Assembly (NCBI GenBank): GCA_964035015.1
Contig: OZ036014.1
Span: 1,545,201-1,609,200 of the forward strand
Origin: Corallium rubrum
Lineage: Eukaryota > Cnidaria > Anthozoa > Scleralcyonacea > Coralliidae
DNA: 64,000 nt
Direction: 5' to 3'
Shown: piece by piece, positions 12,166 to 26,760 of the stretch
Layout: every line of letters starts with the position of its first letter
Position numbering within the stretch: the stretch's first letter is position 1
Program-made: the position numbers and the translations under genes
Notes under the pieces: model-generated
Database searches by the model: none
What the model was told of the DNA's origin: nothing
Seen by the model: only the letters and a program-made list of their open reading frames with translations

Positions 12166-15100
12166 GTTTTGTTTTGTTTTGTTTTGTTTTGTTTTGTTTT
12201 GTTTTGTTTTGTTTTGTTTTGGGATGATATTATTAATAGTTATGTACCTCAACATCTGCATAGCTACTGACAATATACCTACACAAGATGTTAAATAAAA
12301 AATTAATTAACTAATTAATAAATTAATAAAATTAATAAATTGATACTTACGTTGATAAATCTTGAATATATGGTCCAAATTCAGGATGCTCTCTAACACG
12401 CAACTAAAAAAGTTGACATAATTATAATAAAGAAAATCATAAAGAAGAAATTTGAAAACAAAGCACAGTGGTAGTTAATAATTAATAGTAATAATTATCT
12501 TACATGCATCTTTTTGTTGCCTTTTCCTTTTCGATAATCCAGTAAGTCATGTATTTTTTCATTGTAGATCTCAAAGTAGCTTATCTCCACAGAAAAAGCA
12601 AGCTGTAAAACAACCAAACAACTACTGTTATAATATCAGAACAGTACAGTGCATACTACAGTACAGTACACATCAGTACAGTACAGTACAGTACAGTACA
12701 GACTACAGTACACTACAGTGCAGTCATACTACAATATATCAGAAAAAGTCACACTACAGTACAGTCGTACAGTACAGTATAGTACAGTACAGATTACACT
12801 ACAATATAGTACAGTACAGTACAGTACAGACAACAATACCTATTACAGTACAGAACATATTAGAGTACAGTACATACTGTCAGTACACATTACAGTACAG
12901 AGTACAGTACAGTACTGTACACATTACAGTACAGTACAGTACACTAGTAGACAGTTACAGTACAGTGCAGCACAGACTACAGTACTGTACACAGTACAGT
13001 AGTACTGTACACAGTACAGTACAGTAGACAGTTACAGTACACATTACAGTACACAGTTACAGCACAGTAGACTACAGTACTGTACACAGTACAGTATAGA
13101 CAGTTACAGTACATTGCACAGTACAATTACTACAGTACAGTACAGTACAGTACAGACAGTACACAGTACAGTATATACTGCAGTACAGTTTAGTGCACTA
13201 CAGTGCAGACAGTACATTACAGTGGAGATATTACACATTACAGTACAGATAAAAACATATTTAAAAATATTTTTATTTATACCTCAGGAAAAGCCTTAAT
13301 TCTTTTAAAAAGATCTTCACAAAACCTTGGAATAATTCCAGTTTGCTCTTTCTGATTTAATCCCATCATACTTCAGAAAATAATTAAATTTAATATAATT
13401 TAATAATTAATAAGACTAACTAATCACTTAGAATGTCAATTATACAGAAATTATGGTTTTAGAATTAGTTAATACAGTACTGTACCTATATGACTTCCCA
13501 GATCCTGTCTATAAAAAGAACATTTTTTAATATAATTGGTGTAATTACAGGCTGTATATATTTTCCAATTTTATAATAAATATTAATATTATACATTTTT
13601 AATATACTGCTTAAACCAGTAGAGTGAGACAATTTTTTCATTGCTTCCATAGTGACAGTTTCATTATTAAACCACAGATCAATTTCAAAGCAATCATGTG
13701 GTATATTCTCACATACCACGTGATCAACATCTAATTGTTAAGCTAACCTAACAAGCTACCACGTGGTATATACATTACAGAATTAACACCATGTAATCAT
13801 TTTGAAATTCATTTGCAGTTAACAAACTGTTGCTATGGAAGCAATGAAAAAATCATGTCTCACCCATCTGGTTTGGGTAGTATTTTTTGCAGTCTGACAT
13901 GTCCTACCTGGCCATATGCAAACAAACATGTATTGTAACCATCAAATGCATTCTCCACAAGTGGTTTACCAATTTTATTGTACACATGTTCCTGGGTAGC
14001 AAACGTTTCACAGTTTTCATCAAAAGACCAAAAACATTCATCGTATGAAAAATTGTGTTTTAAACCAGGTCCTGAAGTTATAATTGTGCTTCCATCAACA
14101 CCCAAGCACAGATGAACATTGCTGTTCTTTAATTCCCTAGAAAAAATGTAATCAATATTTTCTTCAGAAAAATCTGCCAGCAAGTTATGGAAGTACAGCA
14201 CAGTACTCTAACGCCGAATGATTTTATTCATCAAAGGGAGAATCAGTGCTGGAAAATGTCCGGCAGCACTGCTGCCTGGAAACTTTTTATAAAAGTTGTT
14301 CGCAGGAAATTTTTTGTATCTTGCAGGAACTATTTGTCAGTTTTTTTAATCCAAGTCAAAGTTTAAAGATAAATTTCCTATTCTTCAAAAAATTGAAAAG
14401 CATCATGGTCACACAATTTTGATGGGCATCACTTTTGATCAAATATCAAGTTTCATATTTGATGATTCATCTTTCTATATTCTTGCCAAACCCAGCAGCG
14501 ATTTGTAAACAATTCAAAAGTGTTTTGAAGGTTTATTACATGACCTTAACCTGTCTAAGTTTCATATATCCTTGTGCAAATGATGCAATTATTTGTTCTA
14601 GAAAACAATGAAATATGTATCATTTCAGTATAGTGTTACTGTTGCAGGTTGCAGCTGTCATTGTGCATTTGCAAGAATGCAAGCTGCTTTTATCTTATTC
14701 AATCATTTCAGCATTTTGATTTTTGATGCTAGCACTTGTATTACGTAGTATTCAATTGAAAAAGTTCATTATTTCAAAGTATGTATAGATACCACATTCA
14801 GATAAATTATGGTTTTGAGATACAAACTTGCAAGTCTGGTGGTATCACAACTTATAAAATTGAAAAATTCTATCAGGCAGGAAATCATTAATTTAGTTTA
14901 GCAGGAAATATTTATTTTTGGATTTTGTTGCCAGGAAGAAAAATAATTTATCTAGGACTGGGGAGAATTAACCCTCAGACATTCTAAGTAGCAATTAAGT
15001 TAACAATCGAAATATAGTAAGGTTCGAGAGAAAATAGTTTCTCTCTGATGAAGGGCCTTCACTCAAAACATTTGACTCCTTATACGAGTATGTTCTCTGT

Positions 15101-16603
15101 TTCGGTAGTAATTATCAAATCTTACTATGTTTCGATTGCTGTTTCAACACTGCCTACACAGCACACTACTGAAGGAAACAAGTTTGTTAACCTATTTTTG
15201 CATGAGCCTGCCAAAAAACAACCCCTTTATTTAATACAGTATTTTACTCTGTCTAACGCCAGACAATTTTAATTGCCTACGTGTTATTTTCCACGGTTAA
15301 TGCAGCAGCTCCCAGCGGTGTGTGAGTGCCATTCATGCCTGAGCTAGCCAAAAACAGTCCCTCTATTATTTTACTTGTCTAATTGTCTGATTCTAGACAA
15401 TTTTACTCCTAAAGTCTAAAATGTATATGTACTTTAATCTTTATTCCAAAATTTTATAAAGTCAAAAATAATTAATTTCACCAGCTGAAACTTAATTGCA
15501 ACATGCAAATAAGCAACACTTTTAGAATTTAGCCAATCAGATTCATCCATTTGAATATCAATCCCAAGCGATGTTATATACATAATAGCAAACTGTAACT
15601 CATCTATTTCCCTGAGCCAGGCCAATATTTTCAATAATATGTACCACCACAGAAACGGATAACTACTACGTATATCTGACTACTGTAAAATATTAATAAT
15701 TACAGTGCACAAAAAAAGGAGGATGTTTTCTAGGCTGTTAAATTGTTCATTTATATGCATACTTCAAAAGTTACATGCTGTGTAAAAAATAACAAAGAAA
15801 ACTTTATTATCTAAAAGAGTAAAGAGGCCCCCTGAGATGCCGCACGTGGATTATTACAGTAAGTACTCTCATTAATAAATTACCGAATAACTAACGGACA
15901 AACTTTCCTATAATTATTAAAAGTGAAAAATAAACGAACCCAATGCCAAACTGTATTATAAATGCACTTAGAAACCATTAGGATTTGTTTACCTTTGGTT
16001 AAAAGGTCGAACTCGTACAGCCACTGTCACACAAGATCTTTCTTCTTCGACGGTCACACCAGATAAACTATCAAGGCTGTTTATACTCTCACTTTTTGTC
16101 AAAGTTCGTATAACACTAGTGTCTGAGCTCGAACGGTTCTTGGTCTCCGACAAGGCTTGGATTGTTTTAAATTTCTCATCAACGTGTTTGTTTTGGTGAT
16201 TTTTTGAAGCAGGCTGATGAACTGCCTTCCCTTTTTGACCCACTTCATCACTGCCTTGTAATCTTTTCGGGCTCTCACCAGTTCCATTGCATTTACTATT
16301 ATTGACTAAACCTCTCGGAATGACTTCTGAACTTGCATTTGTTACAGCTCGTTTTCGTAAACTATCATTATTCACAGCTGCATTCGACGGTTTGGAAAAC
16401 TCGCTTAACGAATGCGTTCGTCGTATCGGCAATCGCGAAGCCCTGAGCCGATCGGCGCCGTACCCTGAAGGCGAATTCGTCGTCAGCTTCTTCCTAGATG
16501 ATGAAGGAGACGAATTCGGCGACGAAAACACTTCTACACTTTTTGAACTTTTCACTGGCAAGCTCGGAAGCGTTCGCTTCGCACGTGTCTTGACCGTTGA
16601 CAT
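1..16603 (-). CDS. KIF14: KIF14-type kinesin (5' part; gene continues past the left edge)
   Basis: Plus-end-directed microtubule motor; in animals KIF14 acts at the central spindle and midbody in cytokinesis. Exons in transcript order: 15993-16603, 13908-14136, 13486-13508, 13283-13370, 12504-12602, 12351-12403, 12248-12278, 11898-12005, 11164-11307, 10266-10390, 9280-9378, 8449-8522, 8200-8338, 7981-8044, 7116-7218, 6952-7039, 6508-6551, 6322-6380, 6173-6210, 4992-5126, 4793-4865, 4616-4690, 3908-3994, 3670-3735, 3443-3544, 2251-2287, 2082-2167, 261-365, 1-134. All phases join, giving about 1040 residues. A ~190-residue basic, Ser-rich N-terminal extension precedes the motor (about 192-545), which has the P-loop [14 protein letters not shown] (switch I) and DLAGSER (switch II). 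An FHA domain (about 630-740, [16 protein letters not shown]) and coiled coil follow. The extension, the FHA domain after the motor and the late block [16 protein letters not shown] point to KIF14 rather than KIF1/13/16. ATG at 16603 is the first in frame. Splice junctions were placed by eye; the 365-to-2082 junction is least certain. Confidence 0.95.
1110..2048. mobile_element. Inverted-repeat element with TTAA target duplication (piggyBac-like MITE)
   Basis: Two long arms are complementary: GGTGGCTCCATACAG at the left reads back as CTGTGTGGAGCCACC at the right, and pairing continues for over 300 bp (CAACAATGACGTTTCAAAAT and its complement). TTAA directly flanks both ends (1106-1109 and 2049-2052). 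It lies in the kinesin intron between exons 27 and 28, about 30 bp from the exon 27 donor. No coding capacity is seen. Confidence 0.85.
1217..1469. mobile_element. Nested 253-bp TA-flanked MITE (Tc1/mariner-like)
   Basis: Near-perfect inverted repeat starting CAGTTGATTTCACATTAC and ending with its complement, flanked by TA (1215-1216, 1470-1471). It interrupts the left arm of the larger element; the right arm still has the uninterrupted site (near 1935-1945, GTTTAACTATGC). The arms are built from GAAGTTCG-type octamers. Confidence 0.85.
2345..3242. mobile_element. Long inverted-repeat element flanked by TTA, with a SINE near its centre
   Basis: GGTCTTCGTTAAGG at the left and CCTTAACGAAGACC at the right begin ~300-bp complementary arms (GTGGCATAAATTCTGACGAA, ACCCGAGGGCTTCACT and their complements). 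TTA flanks both sides, suggesting a PIF/Harbinger-type MITE. The unpaired middle is a tRNA-headed SINE. Confidence 0.8.
2669..2838 (+). mobile_element. tRNA-derived SINE, copy 1
   Basis: The tRNA-like head has Pol III A-box-like GTGGTTCAGTGGTCAGAGC and B-box GGTCGTGGGTTCAATTCC. A body follows with GTAGTTGCATTTTTCGCAAC and CTCGAATTTTCCTTCACCC. A second copy, over 90% alike by eye and 170 bp like this one, lies at 42020-42189 on the other strand. Confidence 0.8.
4043..4597. repeat. GGAA/GGGA purine tract
   Basis: About 555 bp of interrupted GGAA, GGGA and GGAAG repeats in the kinesin intron between exons 22 and 23, ending 20 bp from the exon 22 donor. Long open frames in it (Pro-Ser-Phe-Leu or Lys-Glu-Gly-Arg runs) are simple-repeat artefacts. 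Confidence 0.97.
5190..5525. repeat. Dispersed ~330-bp repeat, copy 1
   Basis: Matches 48516-48835 on the opposite strand (shared blocks include GAAGAAAACACCGCAAATCG, TCATCAGGGGACTCCAAACA and CAATCCATGAACGTATACC). It contains an imperfect inner palindrome around AACACTCGAAAAC/TTTTCTCGTGTT. The family is unknown. Confidence 0.75.
5630..6153. mobile_element. 524-bp inverted-repeat MITE with TTAA duplication
   Basis: AGTGCCACTAACCCC at the left is matched by GGGGTTAGTGGCACT at the right, with arms paired over about 230 bp, including GGCATATGCATGTCCCATGG-like and GAGCTCCCTGTTT-like segments. TTAA at 5626-5629 and 6154-6157. Lies between kinesin exons 19 and 20. Confidence 0.85.
6578..6900. repeat. 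GA-rich purine tract
   Basis: About 320 bp almost free of pyrimidines on the + strand (irregular GAAAAG, GGAGAA). It lies in the kinesin intron 27 bp past exon 17. Not coding. Confidence 0.9.
7489..7919. mobile_element. 431-bp hAT-type MITE with 8-bp target duplication
   Basis: Termini TAGAGGTGAGCCGAT and ATCGGCTCACCTCTA are inverted repeats, and TCATTTCC is duplicated at 7481-7488 and 7920-7927. TAGAGGTG ends with an 8-bp duplication are typical of hAT elements. The sub-terminal regions are rich in ATCGGC. No transposase. Confidence 0.9.
8075..8175. repeat. (AAAAC)n microsatellite
   Basis: About 20 pure AAAAC units in the kinesin intron between exons 13 and 14; mirrored by a GTTTT array at 12136-12220. 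Confidence 0.97.
8668..9003. repeat. Dispersed ~335-bp repeat (CCGTGTTTGGATACTC family), copy 1
   Basis: Almost identical to 30780-31113. It contains three copies of the CCGTGTTTGGA/TCCAAACACGG palindromic motif and ends CAATTGACCAATCAGGGCTC. It is probably non-coding; the open frame on the minus strand has the same shape in both copies but no known domain. Confidence 0.8.
9050..9240. mobile_element. GCCGAAACAGAG repeat family, copy 1 (inverted arms)
   Basis: TACTGCCGAAACAGAGAACG is followed by its complement CGTTCTCTGTTTCGGCAGTA. The unit starts GTAGCGTGCTGCGTAGGCAG and carries GAGGGCCTTCGCTCGAAACG. Related copies are at 15005-15135 and 28044-28256. Possibly the terminal region of a Penelope-like or similar retroelement. 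Confidence 0.65.
9447..10130. mobile_element. Composite inverted-repeat element carrying a 5S-derived SINE
   Basis: Outer arms GCCTGAATTTACACCTGTAA and its complement TTACAGGTGTAAATTCAGGC are about 100 bp each. Between them lies a 5S-rRNA-like head and a SINE body (GGGTTCTCCGGTTTTCCTCC). In the kinesin intron between exons 10 and 11. Confidence 0.7.
9655..9735 (+). pseudogene. 5S rRNA-like SINE head
   Basis: AAGTTAAGCCCGG, GGTTAGTACTTGGATGGGTG and ACCGCTTGGGAAT follow the 3' half of 5S rRNA, including the internal C box. The 5' part has diverged and the following sequence is a SINE body, so this is a 5S-derived retroelement promoter rather than a working 5S gene. Confidence 0.75.
10480..11090. 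repeat. 20-bp minisatellite (ACGTTACGCTACATTGTAAG)
   Basis: About 30 units of 20 bp with point variants (GCTACATTATAAG, GTTACATTGTAAG) in the kinesin intron after exon 9. The last units degenerate toward 11,090. Confidence 0.95.
12136..12220. repeat. (GTTTT)n microsatellite
   Basis: About 17 pure GTTTT units between kinesin exons 7 and 8. Confidence 0.97.
12640..13250. repeat. Degenerate CAGTA pentanucleotide array
   Basis: About 600 bp of interrupted ACAGT units, often as GTACAGTACA, filling the kinesin intron between exons 4 and 5. Tyr-Ser-Thr-Val-Gln open frames here are artefacts. Confidence 0.92.
13612..13872. mobile_element. Imperfect inverted repeat, MITE-like
   Basis: ATTTTTTCATTGCTTCCATAG at the left pairs with CTATGGAAGCAATGAAAAAAT at the right, and CACGTGGTATAT pairs internally. 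It ends about 35 bp before the kinesin exon 2 donor. Confidence 0.65.
15005..15135. mobile_element. GCCGAAACAGAG repeat family, copy 2
   Basis: Diverged copy: CTCTGATGAAGGGCCTTCAC, then GTTCTCTGTTTCGGTAGTA and TACTATGTTTCGATTGCTG. In the kinesin intron between exons 1 and 2. Confidence 0.6.
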
Positions 16604-17689
16604 TTGCGGCAATTCTCCAACTCCAAAATTGTAAAATCCACTGTGAAAATAGCTTGGGAACTTTAATTATGCATCAAAAGAGAGAGAAAAATACAGCTAC
16701 ATGTAATTGTTTTTGTCGTTAACCAGCAACACGCATTTTTAATGTGATCGATTGCGTCCTTCGAGCCACAGACTCTGTTGCTCCTTTGGGATTCAAAATT
16801 TTAATCTGAGCCTGCACGAAAACAAACCGCTGACATCTTCTTGTTCAATCCCATCCTTCAAAATTCTCATCACTGTCACAAGGACAACAAAATAGCACAA
16901 AATGTATGTAAAATAAATCTTATTGGAATTCCAGAATAATGTCAAGTTGGTACTCTGTATTATTTTATTATACCAGACACAATTTCATGGTTGAAATCAT
17001 TTAGGATTTTGTAGAAATGGGGCCAGATATGGAAAAGTGTATATATGCTTGTCAGTGATGTATATTGTTACTGTATTGTAGAACTTTTGTGATCAGTATA
17101 ATATAAATATAGATATACTTAATAGACTGGAAATGGGTGACTGTGCTTATCTAGCCTGATGTGAACACGAGTGTGAGTTAAGGAGAGATCAGGCTCACAA
17201 GCTAGGAGAATTTGAAAATTTGCGGAATTCTCCCAAAGTGTTTGCTAATCGGGCTATACAGTATAAACAAAGGCATTCATTATTTCTTTCTTTTATAAAA
17301 TAAAGAAATGCACTGTGACGATGATCACACCCATGTTTGCATTGCCATATAACTGGAGCAGGATGTAAACATGGTAACTGACCAATCATGGCACATGTTA
17401 TAGATAGTACATGGCCACCAAGAGAAATTGTGGGGCCCAGGGCAAATTATCGATTTGGGGCCCCCCCTGATGTCATATGGGTTGATTTAGGGGCCCCTGA
17501 GCATGATGTCACATGTCAATTAGGATCATCAGATCATGTCTTACGTGTTCTTAATTGGTTCCCTTGGCAGTCATGATAAGACATATATTAACTTATTTAA
17601 TTATAATTCACATTGTATATGTGTACAATTAGTCATAGTATAGTTTAGTTTTCTTCTTTTCCCTTGCTAACAGTGGCACTGAGTGCTAA
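16604..17689. promoter_or_regulatory. Shared 5' region of KIF14 and SLC25A19
   Basis: The two genes diverge from this 1,086-bp stretch, so both promoters must lie in it or in unseen 5' UTR introns. I see no clear TATA box or CpG-rich core. 17405-17480 holds GAGAAATTGTGGGGCCCAGG, related to a fragment at 51890-51995 on the other strand, i.e. a dispersed repeat. The role is inferred from gene layout. Confidence 0.5.
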
Positions 17690-17906
17690 ATGGTAGGCTA
17701 TGATGAACATCAAAGACAGCTGACGACTGCTCAATATGCTTTGGCTGGGGCTGCATCTGGTGTTGTGACTCGACTAGTTTTACAACCACTTGATGTTATA
17801 AAGATCAGATTTCAAATTCAAATTGAACCAAGTATTAAGGTATCTGAGTATGAAAGACCAGAGATGTAAATGATTATGATTGATTGATTGATTGATTGAT
17901 TGATCA

Positions 17907-17938
<32 letters not shown>

Positions 17939-20902
17939 CATGATTGGTTGATTGATTTTCAGGTCATATACATGCATGTATTGTATTTTTTTCTAATTAT
18001 TTTTTCAGATATTGGGTAAGCCTTATTTAAAGTATAGAGGGATTTTTCAGGCACTTCAATCGATTGGAAAAGAGGAAGGGATACGAGCATTATGGTAATA
18101 ACTAAAGTATATATTATATAATTTATATACTTCAGGTACATTAGTTAACCCTATGATTAATGATGCTGTATATTGATTGTCTAGGAAAGGCCATGTTCCT
18201 GCCCAACTTTTATCTGTCATGTATGGGTGTGTCCAGGTACTTATTACAGTACATTACAGTACAGTACAGTACAGTACAGTACAGTACAGTACAGTACAGT
18301 ACAGTACAGTACAGTACAGTACAGTACAGTACAGTACAGTACAGTACAGTACAGTACAGTACAGTACACTTACAGTGCAGTACATTATAGTACAGTATAG
18401 TACAGTACAGTACAGTACAGTACAGTACAGTACAGTACAGTGCAGTACAGTGCAGTACAGTACAGTACGGTACAGTACAGTATGGTACAGTACAGTACAG
18501 TATGGTACGGTACAGTACAGTACAGTACAGTGCAGTACAGTACAGTACAGTATGGTACAGTACAGTATGGTACAGTACAGTACAGTATGGTACGGTACGG
18601 TACAGTACAGTACAGTGCAGTACAGTAAGGTACAGTAATGGTAAATAATTATATAATAATAAATAAATAATGTTATTTTTTGTGATTCAGTTCACAACAT
18701 TTGAAGCTTTTACGAAAGCAGCATGGACCATTATTCCTCATGAAAAGTACACATCTCTTAAACCAGGTATTTATAATTGACAGTGTACTGTTGTAATAGG
18801 TTGACCAAAACTGGAGTCACTCGGGTTTCACATCACAAGTTGAGTCGAGTGCAAAATATTAATAATTATAAATATAATACTTATTCTCATATCTTGCAGT
18901 TACTCACTTTGTTTGTGGAGGCTTGGCTGGTTGTTGTTCATCTCTGGTTGTTCAACCTGTTGATGTATTACGGACAAGACTAGTTGCACAAGGTGAACCA
19001 AAGGTACAGTGACAACACTTACAGTTATTATATATATTGGTATTTATAAACCTTATATTGATGGTACCTGAACAGGCTAGAAAAAAGCCCTTTTATTACT
19101 TTACTCTGTTGGCCTAATGCATAATGTGAAATAGTACTAAATGGAGGGAAATAGGCCTGTCCAATATTGGCTTATTTTGGCTGTTTTTATTTGTTTAATT
19201 TTTGAGGTCTATAACAGTATATATCAAGCTGTCTTCTCTATGTACCATGAAAATGGGGTCAGAACATTCTACAAAGGTGAGGCTCTCTGACTGGGTAGGA
19301 GGCGATGGCATTAGGCACTAACCTAATTGCAGGCTAGGTATATACCATATTAATTAAATTAAATATTAATTTAATTAAGTAATTTATAATATATACTGTA
19401 GAATACCAAAAGTAGCGGCCCCCCTTACTTTCGGTTTTATCCGCTGTTGGGGGCCACTACTTTCGGGTGGCCGCTACTTATGGGGGGCCACTACTTACGG
19501 GTGGCCGCTACTTACGGGGGGCCACTACTTTCAGGTGATAAAATACGTTAACATACTGTGGGAATATTCTTCTTTGTTCCTTCATTTACCACATTTAATA
19601 TGCTTTAGTTTTTCCTTATGCCATTTCAACTCTGACTGTTATACACTTTGGTACGTTGATAGTTGACACTTAACACTTTCGAGTTAATCAAGCGATGACT
19701 TGGGGGCCACTGTGTGGCCACTACTTTCGGAAATTTTGTAGACATCTCAAATTTGTCGCTACTTTCGGGGGGACACTACTTTCAGGGGGGGGCCACTACT
19801 TTCGGGATTCTACGGTACTGGTACTTACACATTACTTTTCTTTGACCATATATGCTTGCCAAGTAGAATAATCTCCATTGGCCAGAACTAAACATTAGAC
19901 TGCAGCTAAATAGAAAAAATTCAAATGAATGGAATTTAGTTTAATTTGTTTATTATTTAGGTTTGCTGCCAACAATGTTGGAGATTTTTCCCCAAACAGG
20001 AATGCACTTTGCATTTTATACTGGTTTACAAATCATCTGGAACAATTACATCAACACAATAGTAATGTGCAGAATAACTGACATTTAATAATTTATTTAG
20101 TTACAGATTTAGTCTCATTTTAAATAACCTAATATAATTGTACTCCATAATTATACTGTACAATCTATTTAGCAATCTCATTAATAACCTATATAATTGT
20201 ACGACATAATTATACTGTACAATCTTATAGATATTATGTAAAATGCTGTGCATAAATTTATACTTTCATGGCATTATAGTATTTTATTTTTTATTTCCTT
20301 AAGGTCAACACAGACATTTCAGCAAGTGAGAGTCTTTTCTGTGGTGCTTTGTCGGGTATTTTAAGTAAAATCATTATTCATCCTTTGGATGTTGTAAAAA
20401 AGAGACTACAGGTATGAAAAGACACTGCTGCAATACTTCCGTAATTATTTTGTTCATTTTCTGCTATCATTTTGTTTAAAATATGGAGTATTTCTTTGCT
20501 ACGTGACTGTCCAGTTTATTTTAATTTTTATGTAGATTGAGGGTTTTGCATTCAGAGAGTCGAGCAAAGAGATACAGCCCGGTGGAATGCTGAATTGTAT
20601 TAAGAATATAGCTAGGGTTGAAGGAGCTTTAGGTTTTTACAAAGGATTAAAAGTCAATATTGTTAAGGTAAAATAGTTTTAAAATTGAATAAAACAACTA
20701 CGGTCTAAGAGGCAGGGAAATGAAGTTACTGTAATTAGTTCAGGTGAATAATAATGTTTTTCTTTTTTGGAATCATTGGGAATAATTAAATTTACCTGAT
20801 TTAATTTGACTTTTCTCTTTCTTTGTTGTCTAGGGAGCCTGTTCTGTTGGTATCACCTTCTTAGCTTATGAGCAATGCTGCAAATATATGTTAAATATTT
20901 AA
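17690..20902 (+). CDS. SLC25A19: Mitochondrial thiamine pyrophosphate carrier
   Basis: Inner-membrane carrier of the SLC25 family that imports thiamine pyrophosphate for matrix dehydrogenases. Exons: 17690-17839, 18009-18094, 18185-18236, 18691-18766, 18900-19003, 19207-19276, 19961-20061, 20304-20411, 20536-20667, 20834-20902; 315 residues, all GT-AG, phases consistent. Three carrier repeats are visible, each with the PxDxxKxR-type signature: PLDVIKIRF (residue 33 on), PVDVLRTRL and PLDVVKKRL. The N-terminus MVGYD, the blocks [10 protein letters not shown] and FVCGGLAGC, and the C-terminal [10 protein letters not shown] match the SLC25A19 subgroup, which is why it is preferred over other carriers. 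Intron 3 is almost wholly a CAGTA pentanucleotide array; intron 6 carries a GC-rich inverted-repeat element. The gene diverges from KIF14, with about 1.1 kb between start codons. Confidence 0.94.
17875..17958. repeat. (GATT)n microsatellite
   Basis: About 20 TGAT/GATT units in SLC25A19 intron 1, ending about 50 bp before exon 2. Confidence 0.95.
18243..18637. repeat. CAGTA pentanucleotide array
   Basis: About 395 bp of ACAGT units with ATGGT, ACGGT and GCAGT variants toward the right. It begins 6 bp inside SLC25A19 intron 3 and fills most of it. Confidence 0.97.
19391..19816. mobile_element. GC-rich element with inverted ends and internal CTACTTTCGGG repeats
   Basis: GTAGAATACCAAAAGTAGCG at the left is roughly complementary to CTACTTTCGGGATTCTACGG at the right. 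Inside are at least six copies of GGCCACTACTT(T/A)CGGG in tandem or inverted orientation. In SLC25A19 intron 6. Ends are uncertain. Confidence 0.6.
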
Positions 20903-21150
20903 ATATTAATCATATGTCGATGCTTGTTAAGGATATATTAAACATGTAAAGTTTTGGAAATGTCAAGCATGTATTAGGTTTTTTATTGGTCATTGCTGTT
21001 GAACTAATTAGAAAGTATTCAGTTAGTTTATAAAATTTAAATTAAATTAAATTAAGAGCCACACTTATGAAAGGGATGCATGTGTACTCATTAAATGGTT
21101 AAATAATTATCAATCTTTATTTTATTTCAAACAGTCCAAATAATCTACAT

Positions 21151-21501
21151 TTTTTCCTTCCTTCCTCCCTCCCTCCCTTCCTTCCTTCCTTCCTTCCTTC
21201 CTTCCTTCCTTCCTTCCTTCCTTCCTTCCCTCCTTCCTTCCTTCCTTCCTTCCTTCCTTCCCTCCCTCCCTCCCTCCCTCCCTCCCTCCCTCCCCCCTCC
21301 CTCCCTCCCTCCCCCCTCCCTCCCTCCCTCCCCCTTCCTTCCTTCCTTCCTTCCTTTCTTCCTTCCTTCCTTCCTTTCCCCTTCCTTCCTTCCTTCCTTC
21401 CTTCCTTCCTTCCTTCCTTCCTTCCTTCCTTCCTTCCTTCCTTCCTTCCTTCCTTCCTTCCTTCCTTCCTTCCTTCCTTCCTTCCTTCCTTCCTTCCTTC
21501 T
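21151..21501. repeat. CCTT/CCCT pyrimidine array
   Basis: About 350 bp of TTCC units broken by blocks of CCCT, the reverse-strand counterpart of the GGAA arrays elsewhere in the window. Confidence 0.97.
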
Positions 21502-21986
21502 CCTAATTATTTTATTCTCATTATTATTATTATTACTTATTATTACTTATTGTTATTTAATATGTTATGTATTACAAGTACTGCAAATGTAATAACCGGC
21601 TATTTAATTAAAACATAAATAAATATTATTTGTTTTATACAATATTTTGTAAATTTTTTATATAACCAAAGAAAATAAAAAAAACCCAACAAGATTTGCA
21701 CGCCGGACAAATACCTACTCGTAGAAACGGCCCCTTTATTTTTACTGTCTAACGCCTCAGATATCCTAGGCAGGAGTTTGTTAATTTTTACATATTTTCC
21801 ACAGCAAATTAATATGGATCGAATTCTAATTAATAAAACCACCGAGCCAAACCAATCAGAACGTGCGTTTTCCAGCAAAAGGCGTATATAAATAGATTAT
21901 GCAATCCAGGGGAAATCCCTGTTTAAATTGATACAATAAGGAACTGCCAAACTGATTATTCTCGATCAAGCGCTTTTTGAGTCTTA

Positions 21987-22166
21987 AGGTGGATTTCCAT
22001 TCAGTGCATTTTATCGCGCGATCGACTTTTTGCGATCGCTTTCTTTTGAATTGTGGGTTGTCAAGCGGAACGCATTTCATTAGCTTTGGTTGAATACACA
22101 CATTTCAAAAGAAAGCGATCGAGAAAAGTCGATCGCGCGACAAAATGCACTGAAGGAAATCCACCT
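21987..22166. mobile_element. 180-bp TTA-flanked MITE in the GTF2B upstream region
   Basis: AGGTGGATTTCC...GGAAATCCACCT with arms carrying TCGCGCGATCGACTTTT and complement; TTA at 21984-21986 and 22167-22169. Ends 183 bp before the GTF2B ATG. Confidence 0.8.
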
Positions 22167-22348
22167 TTAGGGTATCAACTGTGTTGATCAATTGTAATCA
22201 ATATATAGAGCAATATGACGCATAAAGCAAATGACGTCATCTGAGGCTTTCCCTAACGTCCGGTTCACACCATCAAACCGAGGCTATAAATACGAGAAAA
22301 TTATTTAGAGGAACTCATTCAGTGATTCAGCTGAGTGACAACAACACG

Positions 22349-26589
<4,241 letters not shown>

Positions 26590-26649
26590 AATCAGTAATA
26601 TATTTTAGTGGATCAAGTTTTATTAAATTGACGCTAGACATAAACTGAA

Positions 26650-26760
26650 ATCGTCTTATGTATCCCAAGGCTGATGAATTGTTTCCACCTGAAGTTTAAC
26701 ATGAACATCTTTACAACGATTGACAAACTTCCATTATTTCTTAATAAGCAGTAATAATTT
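26650..26760 (+). pseudogene. Degenerate duplicate of the last GTF2B exon
   Basis: Sixty bases beyond the GTF2B stop, about 100 bp repeat the end of exon 10 (compare 26504-26605). Shared stretches include CGTCTTATGTATCCCAAGG, the segment coding for LFPP, ACAACGATTGACAAACTTCC and the terminal TTTCTTAA. Substitutions and small indels break the frame (an early TAA follows the copy of the PPGF codons). It is a local tandem duplication of the 3' coding end plus a little 3'UTR, not a second gene. Confidence 0.85.

Larger units (their letters stand above)
20903..22348. other. SLC25A19-GTF2B intergenic region
   Basis: Contains SLC25A19 3' flank, a 350-bp CCTT/CCCT array (21151-21501), a partial dispersed repeat (21690-21800, CCTTTATTTTTACTGTCTAA), an inverted-repeat element (21987-22166) and then the GTF2B 5' flank. 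No gene seen. Confidence 0.8.

Noticed and set aside
15434..15634. Possible extra kinesin exon (66-codon minus-strand frame)
   Set aside because: Exons 1 and 2 join in phase across this region to give [14 protein letters not shown]; the frame has no kinesin similarity.
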